A stretch of DNA of 64,000 bases, taken from the NCBI RefSeq assembly GCF_003112575.1, contig NZ_BEWC01000001.1:1364001-1428000 (forward strand), in the 5' to 3' direction. The first letter of the stretch is position 1. Each line of letters opens with the position of its first letter. The position numbers were made by a program, and so were the translations under genes. The notes beneath the pieces are model-generated. The model saw only the letters and a program-made list of their open reading frames with translations, did no database searches and had not been told where the DNA came from. The DNA comes from Streptomyces ardesiacus. GTDB lineage: Bacteria > Actinomycetota > Actinomycetes > Streptomycetales > Streptomycetaceae. Shown here one piece after another: positions 52,396-60,432 of the stretch.

Positions 52396-53412
52396 TCAGT
52401 AGTAGGTGATGTCCCAGTGGTTCGCCCAGCGCTCGTCGGCGTAGTCGACGACCGTCTTGCCACCGGACGTCACGCGCCACACCCAGGCTCCGTCGCCGCG
52501 CTTGTGGTGCTTCGTGGCGTGCCCCTGGATGTAGCTGGTGACGCAGGAGGTCCGGCTGATGTCGACCTTGTAGCCGTTCCAGTGGCTGTACGTACCGCCC
52601 GCGTGGTTGGTCTCCGTGCCGCCGGTGACGGTGATCTTGCAGCCGCTCTTCTTCTTCAGCGCGATGACGCCGTCGACCGTACCGACCCGGATGCCCTCCA
52701 GGCTGGTGCAGTTCTTGCGGTTGCGGTCGGTGCAGTTCCCGCTGGAGACGCGGCTGATACCTGCCGCCTTCAGCTTGGCCGCCGCCTGAGCGTCGCTGAG
52801 CTTCGCACCGCCTCCGGGCGTGCCGCCCCCGCCCCCGCTGCCCCCGCCACGGACCAGGGCGGCCCAGGTGTTGGTCCCGGCGATGCCGTCGGCGGTGAGG
52901 CGGTGCGCCGTCTGGAAGGCCTTGACCTTGGTGGTGGTGGCGGGGCCGTAGACGCCGTCGGTCTTGACGGTGTGGCCGTTGGCGGTGAGCTGGTGCTGCA
53001 GGGCGGTGACGGCGGTGCCCTTGGTGCCGGGCTTGAGGGTGGTGACGAGGCGGGTCCAGGTCTGGGGGCCGACGATGCCGTCGGTGGGGAGGTGCTGGGT
53101 CTTCTGGAAGGCCTTGACCTTGGCCACGGTGCCGGTTCCGTAGACGCCGTCGGCCTTGACGGCGTGGCCACGGGCGGTGAGCAGGAGCTGAACGGTCGTC
53201 ACGTCGACGCCTCGCTGCCCCGACTTCACCGTCGGCCAGGACGCCTGAGCGGCTGCTGCGGCCGCTGTGGGTGCCGCGGCCGTCGCGGACACGGGTGCGG
53301 CGGCGGGAGCCGGCATATGGGGTGCGGCCGTCGCCGCGGCACCGGTCGAGAGGGCGGTGGCGAGCAGTGCCGCCGAAGCGATGAGACGGACCCGGTGGGC
53401 TGCGGTACGCAT
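52396..53412 (-). CDS. Secreted peptidoglycan-binding protein with M15-like peptidase domain
   Basis: The 338-residue protein has a signal peptide (RLIASAALLATALSTGAAATAA), an Ala-rich linker, two peptidoglycan-binding repeats (VKSGQRGVDVTTVQLLLTARG ... DGVYGTGTVAKVKAFQ and KPGTKGTAVTALQHQLTANG ... DGVYGPATTTKVKAFQ), a Gly linker, then a C-terminal domain with GGTETNHAGGTYSHWNGYKVDIS. The His...Ser-His-x-x-Gly...Asp pattern resembles zinc D,D-carboxypeptidases/endolysins of family M15. It probably trims wall peptides outside the cell. AAGGAATCGCACC precedes ATG 53412. It lies 56 bp after the GH25 gene. Confidence 0.87.
   Translation of the reverse strand: MRTAAHRVRLIASAALLATALSTGAAATAAPHMPAPAAAPVSATAAAPTAAAAAAQASWPTVKSGQRGVDVTTVQLLLTARGHAVKADGVYGTGTVAKVKAFQKTQHLPTDGIVGPQTWTRLVTTLKPGTKGTAVTALQHQLTANGHTVKTDGVYGPATTTKVKAFQTAHRLTADGIAGTNTWAALVRGGGSGGGGGTPGGGAKLSDAQAAAKLKAAGISRVSSGNCTDRNRKNCTSLEGIRVGTVDGVIALKKKSGCKITVTGGTETNHAGGTYSHWNGYKVDISRTSCVTSYIQGHATKHHKRGDGAWVWRVTSGGKTVVDYADERWANHWDITYY
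52853..53243 (-). repeat. 391-bp direct repeat, copy A (peptidoglycan-binding domains)
   Basis: It matches 53479-53869 (offset 626 bp) with only three base differences. It encodes both binding repeats of the M15-like protein. Confidence 0.9.
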
Positions 53413-53468
53413 GGTGCGATTCCTTACGTGGTGGATACGGGTGTTCCGGTCACTTGCGGGAGAGGGCT

Positions 53469-54704
53469 TCATCGGGACACCAGGGCGGTCCAGGTGTTGG
53501 TCCCGGCGATGCCGTCGGCGGTGAGGCGGTGCGCCGTCTGGAAGGCCTTGACCTTGGTGGTGGTGGCGGGGCCGTAGACGCCGTCGGTCTTGACGGTGTG
53601 GCCGTTGGCGGTGAGCTGGTGCTGCAGGGCGGTGACGGCGGTGCCCTTGGTGCCGGGCTTGAGGGTGGTGACGAGGCGGGTCCAGGTGTCGGGGCCGACG
53701 ATGCCGTCGGTGGGGAGGTGCTGGGTCTTCTGGAAGGCCTTGACCTTGGCCACGGTGCCGGTTCCGTAGACGCCGTCGGCCTTGACGGCGTGGCCACGGG
53801 CGGTGAGCAGGAGCTGAACGGTCGTCACGTCGACGCCTCGCTGCCCCGACTTCACCGTCGGCCAGGACGTCCCGGGCCGAGGAGGAGCCGGCGTGCCGCC
53901 GAGGTTGGCCAGGGCCCGCAGCTGGGCGAGCGTGCCGCGGTAGACGTTCCGGTCGGCTTTGCCGACGGTGTTCTTGGCGCCGGGCACACCGGGGACGCGC
54001 TCGGTCTCGGTGTACTGCCAGAACGTCCAGGAACCGGCCCCCGGCACGGACTGCGGCTCACGGGAGCCGCTGCCGTAGCGGGCGAGCCACAGCGGATAGT
54101 CCTTGAAGACCTGCCCCTTGCCCGCCATGCAGCCGTTCACGAAGGAGGCCCGGGTGTAGACGATCGGCGTCACCTTGAACGCCGCCTTTACCCGCTTCAG
54201 GAAGACGTCCAGCTGGCCGGCGCGCAGCGCCTTGGGGCAGACCTCCTTCCCGTTCACCCACACGCTCTCGACGTCGAGCACCGGAGGCAGCTCGCCCGGC
54301 TTCGTCCCGCTGTACCCGGCGGCGCGTGCGGTGCGGACGAAGTGGTCGGCCTGGGCGGCACCGTCCCCCGTGCCCTTCGGGTCGAAGAAGTGGTACGGGG
54401 CCCTCAGGAGCGACGTCGCCGAGACGGCCTTGAAGTCGCGGGCGAACCAGGGGTCCTGGTAGCGGGCGCCCTGCGTCGCCTTCAGGAAGGTGAATGCGTT
54501 CTTCTGGGCGACACGTTTCCAGTCAATGGGCTGCCCGGTCGCGTCGTGGTTGTGGTGGCTGGTGTCGATCCCCTTGACCGCGTACGAACTCGGCGGCGCG
54601 GCCGCGCTCTCGGGCGCCGTGGACAGCAGCGCGCCGCCTGTGAGGGAGGCGGTGGCAACGCCGAGGGCTGCCAGGCGCAGGGCGTGCGAGGGACGCATGG
54701 GCAT
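53469..54704 (-). CDS. Secreted GH25 muramidase with C-terminal peptidoglycan-binding repeats
   Basis: The 411-residue protein has a signal peptide (LAALGVATASLTGGALLSTAPESAAA) and a GH25 lysozyme domain: VKGIDTSHHN (Asp47) and PPVLDVES (Asp144, Glu146) carry the catalytic acids, and FWQYTETERVPG closes the barrel. Two C-terminal peptidoglycan-binding repeats are almost identical to those of the downstream protein. It cleaves the MurNAc-GlcNAc bond. AAGGAGATCCGTC precedes ATG 54704. The divergent gene is a membrane-anchored regulator. Confidence 0.93.
   Translation of the reverse strand: MPMRPSHALRLAALGVATASLTGGALLSTAPESAAAPPSSYAVKGIDTSHHNHDATGQPIDWKRVAQKNAFTFLKATQGARYQDPWFARDFKAVSATSLLRAPYHFFDPKGTGDGAAQADHFVRTARAAGYSGTKPGELPPVLDVESVWVNGKEVCPKALRAGQLDVFLKRVKAAFKVTPIVYTRASFVNGCMAGKGQVFKDYPLWLARYGSGSREPQSVPGAGSWTFWQYTETERVPGVPGAKNTVGKADRNVYRGTLAQLRALANLGGTPAPPRPGTSWPTVKSGQRGVDVTTVQLLLTARGHAVKADGVYGTGTVAKVKAFQKTQHLPTDGIVGPDTWTRLVTTLKPGTKGTAVTALQHQLTANGHTVKTDGVYGPATTTKVKAFQTAHRLTADGIAGTNTWTALVSR
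53479..53869 (-). repeat. 391-bp direct repeat, copy B (peptidoglycan-binding domains)
   Basis: The partner of 52853-53243 encodes the C-terminal binding domains of the GH25 enzyme. Three substitutions change only Ala to Thr and Gln to Asp in the proteins. Confidence 0.9.
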
Positions 54705-54901
54705 GACGGATCTCCTTGGTCAGGGCCGTGAAGGCGTGAAGAACGTGGTCGGACGACCGAGTGGGGGGATGGCTCAACCCTGCCCCGACTTCCGGGGTGG
54801 TTCCTACACTTCCGGCGGGTCAGCTGATTCATTCACGGGTGACGCCTGATGCACGCCGCTGACCTGCGGCTATGCGCGGGCAGGCAGGGGAAGGTGCATC
54901 A

Positions 54902-55831
54902 ATGGGCGTTGAGCGCGACCAGCACGCGGACGCGGCACGGCACGAACTCGCGCAGCTGTTGCGCACCTGGTGGAAGGACGACCCGAAGAAGATCACGCAG
55001 GAGTCGCTGGCCCGTCAGATCACCGAGCGCGGTGTGAAGATCAGCCAGGAGATGCTGTCGCGCTATCTGAAGCAGTCCCGGCCCACGCTCGCCCGGCCCG
55101 ACGTGATCCGGACGATGCACCAGGTACTGGGCCGCCCGCCCCAGGAGCTCACCACCGCGCTGGACCTGCACGCGCGGGCCGCCTCCCCGACGAACCGGCC
55201 ACGGCTCACGACGGTCACCGCGGCCGCCACCCAGGGCGAGTCATCCGCGCGGGAGCCGGTGAACGCACCGGCGGCGGCCAGGCGCAGGAGGTGGCCCTGG
55301 GCGGCCGCCGCGATCGCCGCCGTCGTCGCCGGAATCGTCGCCGTCACCGCCGCCATGACGGACGGGGACGACGACACCTCGGCCAAGGGCGGCCCCGACT
55401 CGCCCACCGCCTCCTCGTCGTTCTTCGCCGGGCACCCTTCGCCCACGCCCTCGACGGTGAAGTGCTGGCGGAAGTCCTGCTACGGCGTCGACCCCAAGTA
55501 CGCCACCTGCGGCGAGGACGCCGCCACGTACTACACCGGCAAGGGACACGGAATCCTCGTCGAGCTGCGGTTCAGCCCGTCCTGCCAGGCCGCCTGGGCG
55601 AAGATGACCGGCACCACGCAGGGAGACGTCGTCCGGGTCACCAACAACGCCGGAGACACCCGCCACTACACCCAGCAGTGGGGCCACGACGCCCACTCCC
55701 CGATGGTCGAGGCACTCAACCCCGACACCGCCAAGGCCTGCGCCGGCACGTCCCGCGGCCGAGTCTGCGCGACCACTCCGGCCGATCCAAACCCCACCCC
55801 CACTCCTACTGCCGCCCCGAGCGGAAGCTGA
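54902..55831 (+). CDS. Membrane-anchored helix-turn-helix protein with DUF2690 outer domain
   Basis: The 309-residue protein has a cytosolic XRE-like DNA-binding domain (ITQESLARQITERGVKISQEMLSRYLKQSRPTLARPDVIRTMHQVL), a linker, one membrane helix (WPWAAAAIAAVVAGIVAVTAAM) and an outer Cys-containing domain (VKCWRKSCYGVDPKYATCGEDAATYY ... AKACAGTSRGRVCAT) of the DUF2690 type. This is a one-protein transmembrane sensor/regulator plan. It is divergent from the GH25 lysozyme gene and may control wall hydrolases in response to an outside signal. GGGGAAGGTGCATC precedes ATG 54902. Confidence 0.85.
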   Translation: MGVERDQHADAARHELAQLLRTWWKDDPKKITQESLARQITERGVKISQEMLSRYLKQSRPTLARPDVIRTMHQVLGRPPQELTTALDLHARAASPTNRPRLTTVTAAATQGESSAREPVNAPAAARRRRWPWAAAAIAAVVAGIVAVTAAMTDGDDDTSAKGGPDSPTASSSFFAGHPSPTPSTVKCWRKSCYGVDPKYATCGEDAATYYTGKGHGILVELRFSPSCQAAWAKMTGTTQGDVVRVTNNAGDTRHYTQQWGHDAHSPMVEALNPDTAKACAGTSRGRVCATTPADPNPTPTPTAAPSGS

Positions 55832-56276
55832 GCCAGGCGCTCCCGCTTACTGGGGGAGTGGGGCACTCGGCCACGTGTGCGTGCCGCCTCGAGCCGTGCC
55901 CGTCCGTGTGGCTCTCCTGCGGCCGTCCGCCGCGTCCAGGGCACCGGCGATTGCGAAGTGGTGTCCGCCTTGTGAGCGTGGGCGGCCAATCGGTGCAAGG
56001 CACAAGGGGCAGAGAAGTGACAACCACCAACCACCCCCGGCGCTCCTGGGCAGGTCAACCTTACGGAAGGCTCGCCACGTCCCGCGGGGCAACGTAGGGA
56101 CGGGTGACTTGAGGTCGGGGCTGCTGCACCGTGGGCCTCGATCGAGCGGACCGCCTGTCCGCGGTTCGAGCGGCCTGTCACCGCGCGGGAGCCGCCTCTG
56201 CTCCTGGACGAGTATCTGCCGGCCCCGATGCTCGCGCCCCGCAAGGATGCCGCGGCGGGGAGCACCGCCACCGGGC
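55832..56276. other. 445-bp stretch without a recognisable gene
   Basis: It lies between two convergent genes. Frames crossing it lack motifs and family-like composition, and no clear hairpin was found. Confidence 0.5.
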
Positions 56277-56945
56277 TCACCGCCGGACGGCACGCAGTCC
56301 GTCCAGGAGCAGCCGCAGCCCGAACTCGAAGTGTGCCGTGAAGTCCGTACTGGTGAGCACCGGCAGGGTGGCGGCGAGGTGCGGATACGTCCCTGCCTCC
56401 ACCACCGCCTCGCGCAGGACTCCCGCGTTGGCCGGCCCCCCGTCGTCCGGCCGGAGGGCGGCCTGTTCCTCCAGGGTGTGGCCGACGGTGAAGTGGGACA
56501 CCGTGTAGAGCGCCCGCGCCGCCTCACTGTCGCTGAAGCCCGCCGCACGCAGCACCCCGATGAGGCCGTCGGCGAAGCCCAGGGTGTTCGGGCCGGTCGA
56601 GTGCGTACCGGCGTAGACGCGGGCGCCGTCGCGATGGGCGAGCAGGGCTGTGCGCAGTGCTCGGGCCAGGCGCGCCACTTCCTCGCTCCAGTCGTCGTCC
56701 CCGGCCGGGCCGGTGGCGTCGGCGACGCCACCGACCATGTGCTCGGCCATGGCGGTGAGCAGGTCCTGTTTGGTCGCGAAGTAGCGGTACAGCGCACCGG
56801 CCTGGACACCCATCGCATCGGCGAGCCTGCGCATGGTCAGCGCGTCGAGCCCGGACTCGTTCAGCAGGTCGAGGGCGGTCCGGACGGTGCGGGCCTGGTT
56901 GAGCCGGGCGGGCCGGCCCCTGGCAGGACTTGACGGTGTGCTCAT
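56277..56945 (-). CDS. TetR-family repressor of the monooxygenase/NHLP operon
   Basis: The 222-residue protein has the TetR helix-turn-helix (ARTVRTALDLLNESGLDALTMRRLADAMGVQAGALYRYFATKQDLLTAMAEHM) and a C-terminal domain of the tetracycline-repressor type (LYTVSHFTVGHTLEEQAAL). That C-terminal domain suggests a polycyclic or aromatic ligand. TATAGT on the minus strand (56958-56953) lies 7 nt before ATG 56945, so the mRNA is probably leaderless. It is divergent from the monooxygenase across two perfect operator copies. Confidence 0.9.
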   Translation of the reverse strand: MSTPSSPARGRPARLNQARTVRTALDLLNESGLDALTMRRLADAMGVQAGALYRYFATKQDLLTAMAEHMVGGVADATGPAGDDDWSEEVARLARALRTALLAHRDGARVYAGTHSTGPNTLGFADGLIGVLRAAGFSDSEAARALYTVSHFTVGHTLEEQAALRPDDGGPANAGVLREAVVEAGTYPHLAATLPVLTSTDFTAHFEFGLRLLLDGLRAVRR

Positions 56946-56952
56946 GGACCCC

Positions 56953-56988
56953 ACTATAGTGAACGCCGTTCACGTGAACACTGTTCAC
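56953..56988. promoter_or_regulatory. Two adjacent perfect 15-bp TetR operators
   Basis: GTGAACGCCGTTCAC (56959-56973) and GTGAACACTGTTCAC (56974-56988) are back-to-back palindromes with identical arms. They cover the spacer and -35 region of the tetR promoter. CACTATAGTG (56952-56961) is a further palindrome containing its -10 box. Confidence 0.8.
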
Positions 56989-57010
56989 TAAATAGAGGAG
57001 GCCATCTCTG

Positions 57011-58534
57011 ATGGACACCGATGTAATCGTCGTAGGCGCCGGCCCGACCGGGCTGATGCTCGCCTGCGAGCTGGCACTGGCGGGCGTACGGACCCGGGTC
57101 CTGGAGCGCCGCACCGCACCGCAGCGCCATTCGCGGGCGCTGAGCCTGCACCCGCGCAGCGTGGAACTGATGGACCAGCGGGGACTGCTCGACCGGTTCC
57201 TCCCGCTCGGCCGGACCGTGCCGGGCTGGCACTTCGCGGGGTTGCCCACGCAGCTGGACTTCGGTGCCCTCGACTCCCGGCACGGCTACACCCTCTTCCT
57301 GGCCCAGGCGCGCACCGAGGCGATCCTCCAGGAGCGGGCGTACGAGCTGGGAGTGGAGATCAGCCGGGGACACGAGATCCTCGGCGTGAGCCAGGACGGC
57401 GACGGGGTCGAGGTGGAGACCTGCGTCCCCGGCGGCGGCACCGAGACCGTACGTGCCCTGTACGCGGTCGGATGCGACGGCGGGCGCAGCCTCGTACGGC
57501 GGACCGCGGGGATCGGCTTCCCCGGCGCCGACGAGACCCTGACCGGGATACTCGGGGACTTCGCGGTCGTCGACCCCCGGCCCGGCGCCCTCGATGCGGC
57601 ACGGGCCCGTGGCGTGATCGTCGCGCCGCTGGAGGGAGGGCTCACCCGGTTCGTCTGCCTGGATCCGGAGCGGATGCGGGTCCCGTCCCGGGAGCCGGTG
57701 ACCCTGGAGGAGTTCCGTACGTCGCTCACCCGGATCACCGGCTCCGACTGCGGGGTCGCCGAGCCCGACTGGCTGTCGCGTTTCGGCAATGCCACGCGGC
57801 TCGCGGAGAGCTACCGCTCGGGACGGATCCTGCTGGCGGGCGACGCCGCCCACATCCACTTCCCCGCGGCGGGTCAGGGGCTCAACACCGGGCTCCAGGA
57901 CGCCATGAACCTGGGGTGGAAACTGGCCGCCGCGGTGCACGGCTGGGCCCCGCCCGGGCTACTGGACAGTTACGACGCGGAGCGCCGGCCGGCCGGCCGG
58001 TCGGTGACCGAGAACACCGAGGTCCAGACACTGCTGGCGGAGCTGACGCTGATCTCGGAGTACCAGCGCCCGGCCGCGGCCCTGCGGTCGCTCCTCGACC
58101 AGCTGCTGGGCATCGCGGAGGTCAACCGCCGGCTCGCCGATCAGGTCTCCGCGCTCGACACCCACTACCCGCCGGCGGACCCGGGCGCCGACCCGCTGGT
58201 GGGGCGGCGTATGCCCGATGTGGGACTGACCGCCGCCGGTTCGGCGGCGACACGGGTGTACGAACTCCTCACTCAGGGCCGCTTCGTTCTGCTCGCTCTG
58301 ACGAAGGACCCCTCCCCGGGGAAGGCCGTCGACACGGACCGGGCCTCCCGGGTCACGGCCGTATCCGTCGACACGTACGACGAGCACGCCGAACTCGACG
58401 GGGTCACCGAAGTGCTCGTACGCCCCGACGGACACGTCGCGTGGGCCACCCGTACCGCCGACCACGCCACGCGCCGCGACGAGCGGGTCCAGGCGCTGAC
58501 CGCCTGGGCGGGTACGTCCTCCTCGAGGAGCTGA
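57011..58534 (+). CDS. FAD-dependent aromatic/polyketide hydroxylase
   Basis: The 507-residue monooxygenase has VIVVGAGPTGLMLACELALAGV, ALSLHPRSVELMDQRGLLDRF, the DG motif AVGCDGGRSLVRRTAGI, and ILLAGDAAHIHFPAAGQGLNTGLQDAMNLGWKL. A C-terminal thioredoxin-like domain follows (VYELLTQGRFVLLALT ... VLVRPDGHVAWATR). This is the PgaE/RdmE/MhpA type, acting on phenolic or polycyclic substrates. AGAGGAGGCCATCTCTG precedes ATG 57011. It is the first of four tightly packed genes behind the TetR operators. Confidence 0.92.
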   Translation: MDTDVIVVGAGPTGLMLACELALAGVRTRVLERRTAPQRHSRALSLHPRSVELMDQRGLLDRFLPLGRTVPGWHFAGLPTQLDFGALDSRHGYTLFLAQARTEAILQERAYELGVEISRGHEILGVSQDGDGVEVETCVPGGGTETVRALYAVGCDGGRSLVRRTAGIGFPGADETLTGILGDFAVVDPRPGALDAARARGVIVAPLEGGLTRFVCLDPERMRVPSREPVTLEEFRTSLTRITGSDCGVAEPDWLSRFGNATRLAESYRSGRILLAGDAAHIHFPAAGQGLNTGLQDAMNLGWKLAAAVHGWAPPGLLDSYDAERRPAGRSVTENTEVQTLLAELTLISEYQRPAAALRSLLDQLLGIAEVNRRLADQVSALDTHYPPADPGADPLVGRRMPDVGLTAAGSAATRVYELLTQGRFVLLALTKDPSPGKAVDTDRASRVTAVSVDTYDEHAELDGVTEVLVRPDGHVAWATRTADHATRRDERVQALTAWAGTSSSRS

Positions 58535-58536
58535 TC

Positions 58537-59367
58537 ATGTCGGTGACCCGCGTCAGTCCACCGTCCGTGCACAACCCGTCCGACCAGATCACCCAGGTCG
58601 TCACCGTCGACGGAAGGCGGCTCGTGCATCTCTCCGGGCAGGTCGCCTGGGATGAGCGAGGACGGCCCGTGGGACTCGGTGACCACGGGGCCCAGGCGGC
58701 ACAGATCGCCCGTAACCTCGACGCCGCACTCGCCGCGGTCGGCGCCACCCGTGACGACATCGTCGACGAGACGGTCTACGTCGTCGACTACACCCCGGAG
58801 CTGCTGCCCGCGATCTTCGGGCCGCTGCGGGCCGGTGTCGCGGAAGCACCCGCGAGCACGCTGGTGGGCGTGTCCGCGCTCTGCGCACCGGGGCTCCTCC
58901 TGGAGGTCAAGGTGGTCGCCGTGCTCCCCGGATCAGGGAGCCAGGACCGGGCCGTACCGGCCGACGCCGGCACCGAGGCGGGCGAGCCCGCCAGGGCACA
59001 CAAGACGGACGGTGACCAGGATCTCGAAACGGCACTCACCCGCCGGGCCTGGGAGGACCCGTCCTTCGCCGCACGACTGGAACGCGAGCCCCTGGAGGCC
59101 CTGGCGTCGATGGGGGTGGCGGTGCCCCCGGGGCTCAAGGTGCAGGTCAGGCTGCAGAGACGCGACACGCTGTACTACGTCCTCCCCCCCGCTAAACGAC
59201 CGGACGAGCCGGACCGCAGGGAGCCCGTGGACCTCATGGACCTGTGGCGCAGCGGGGACAACTTCGTCTGGCTGCTGCCCGAACGGCTCAAGACCGAACT
59301 GCTGGCCATGCGCCGCGGTTTCCACGAGGCCCGCACCGCCACCGAGACGACACGGAGCAGCACATGA
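58537..59367 (+). CDS. RidA-like domain fused to an NHLP-like domain
   Basis: The 276-residue protein starts 2 nt after the monooxygenase stop. Residues 1-132 are a RidA fold (VVTVDGRRLVHLSGQVAWDERG, AQIARNLDAALAAVGATRDDIV, TPELLPAIFGPLR), but the catalytic Arg of RidA (PxR near residue 107) is Ser in EAPASTLVGV. Residues 162-217 (ALTRRAWEDPSFAARLEREP ... VQVRLQRRDTLYYVLPP) look like the nitrile-hydratase-alpha-type leader domain used in NHLP/TOMM precursors. The tail (SGDNFVWLLPERLKTELLAM) matches the tail of the next protein. I do not recognise such a fusion. Confidence 0.8.
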   Translation: MSVTRVSPPSVHNPSDQITQVVTVDGRRLVHLSGQVAWDERGRPVGLGDHGAQAAQIARNLDAALAAVGATRDDIVDETVYVVDYTPELLPAIFGPLRAGVAEAPASTLVGVSALCAPGLLLEVKVVAVLPGSGSQDRAVPADAGTEAGEPARAHKTDGDQDLETALTRRAWEDPSFAARLEREPLEALASMGVAVPPGLKVQVRLQRRDTLYYVLPPAKRPDEPDRREPVDLMDLWRSGDNFVWLLPERLKTELLAMRRGFHEARTATETTRSST

Positions 59368-59720
59368 AACACGACGCCGGCACTCGCCATACCCTCCGGC
59401 TCGTCAACGACAACTCCTACCGGGAGAGGCTCGTCGCCGACCCGAAAGCCGTGCTGTGCGAGGAGTCGGGCCACCACCCGCACGAGGACTTCGCCGTCGA
59501 AGCAGTGGAACAGCGTCAGGACACCGTCGTCATCCTGCTCCCCGCGGAACCGGAGCACGGCGAGGACTTCGAGGAGCGGCTCGCCGAGGTGTCCCAGCGC
59601 GTCTACGACGTGCTGTTCTCGTCCGGGGTCGGCGGCTTCCTGATCCCCGACGACCGTCTGAAGTGGGTGCTGCGGGACATCCGCTCCGCCTGGGCGGCCA
59701 AGGCCGGAACGGAGGGGTGA
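59364..59720 (+). CDS. Stand-alone NHLP-like protein
   Basis: The 118-residue protein is coupled to the fusion gene by an ATGA overlap. Residues 9-61 (TLRLVNDNSYRERLVADPKA ... VEAVEQRQDTVVILLPA) follow the NHLP leader pattern, and its end (SSGVGGFLIPDDRLKWVLRDIRSAW) aligns with the fusion protein tail: S-G-x3-[FW]-L-x-P-[DE]-x-L-K-x2-L. It thus seems a paralog of the C-terminal half of its neighbour and may form a heterodimer with it. There is no Cys/Ser/Thr-rich core, so a classical peptide precursor is doubtful. Confidence 0.75.
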   Translation: MKHDAGTRHTLRLVNDNSYRERLVADPKAVLCEESGHHPHEDFAVEAVEQRQDTVVILLPAEPEHGEDFEERLAEVSQRVYDVLFSSGVGGFLIPDDRLKWVLRDIRSAWAAKAGTEG

Positions 59721-60403
59721 TGACCACCTTCGTTCTCGTACACGGTTCGTGGCTCGGCGGCTGGGCCTGGGAGCGGGTCGCCCCCGGACTGCGGGCGTCC
59801 GGCCACACCGTCCTGTGCCCCTCGCTCGCCCCGGCCGAACCCGGCGTCGGGCTGCGCACCCACATCACCGAGATCGTCGGTCTGATCGACCGCCACGAAC
59901 TCACCGACGTGACCCTCGTGGGCCACAGCTACGGAGGCATGGTCATCACCGGCGCCGGACACGAGCGACCGCGGCGCGTCCGGCAACTCGTCTACCTGGA
60001 CGCGTTCTTCCCCTCGCCGGGCCAGTCGGCCTTCGGCCTCCAGCCTCGCCTGCGCGACGCGTGCGATGCCGCTGCCGCTCTGCGGCCGGAGAAGGAGGCG
60101 TGGCTGATCCCTCCCTTCGGTTTCGAGACCATGGGTCTCACGGGGGCCGACCTGGAGTGGGTGACCGCGCGGGCCAAGCCGATGAGCCGGGCCACCCACG
60201 AGGAACCCCTCCCGGACCCGGTGTCCGGCCGGCCTCGACCACCGGCGACGTACATAGGGTGCGGAGGCTCACCCTTCTTCGCCGGCACTGCGAAGACCGC
60301 GCGCCGGCGCGGGGCCCGGCTCCTGACCATCGAAGGCGCCGCCCATATGGCATCCGTCACCGACCCCGAGCGCGTATGCGCCGTGCTCGGCCGGACCGGC
60401 TGA
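59720..60403 (+). CDS. Alpha/beta-hydrolase (esterase/hydroxynitrile-lyase-like)
   Basis: The 227-residue protein has FVLVHGSWLGGWAWERVAPGL (oxyanion HG), the nucleophile elbow LVGHSYGGMVI (Ser near residue 75), and a late ARLLTIEGAAHMASVTDPE with the catalytic His. It is the short-loop type seen in methyl esterases, hydroxynitrile lyases and cluster-encoded hydrolases. GGAGGGG precedes ATG 59720, which overlaps the previous stop in TGATG. It is the last gene of the four-gene operon. Confidence 0.88.
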   Translation: MTTFVLVHGSWLGGWAWERVAPGLRASGHTVLCPSLAPAEPGVGLRTHITEIVGLIDRHELTDVTLVGHSYGGMVITGAGHERPRRVRQLVYLDAFFPSPGQSAFGLQPRLRDACDAAAALRPEKEAWLIPPFGFETMGLTGADLEWVTARAKPMSRATHEEPLPDPVSGRPRPPATYIGCGGSPFFAGTAKTARRRGARLLTIEGAAHMASVTDPERVCAVLGRTG

Positions 60404-60410
60404 GGCGTCA

Positions 60411-60426
60411 GCCCCTCGTCAGGGGC
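60411..60426 (+). terminator. Short hairpin after the NHLP operon
   Basis: GCCCCT-CGTC-AGGGGC lies 7 nt after the hydrolase stop. Weak but well placed. Confidence 0.4.
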
Positions 60427-60432
60427 CGGGCG

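Noticed and set aside
58537..59720. NHLP proteins considered as ordinary lanthipeptide or TOMM precursors
   Set aside because: Neither has a Cys/Ser/Thr-rich core or a clear GG/GA cleavage site before a short core, and no cyclodehydratase, LanM or radical SAM enzyme is nearby.
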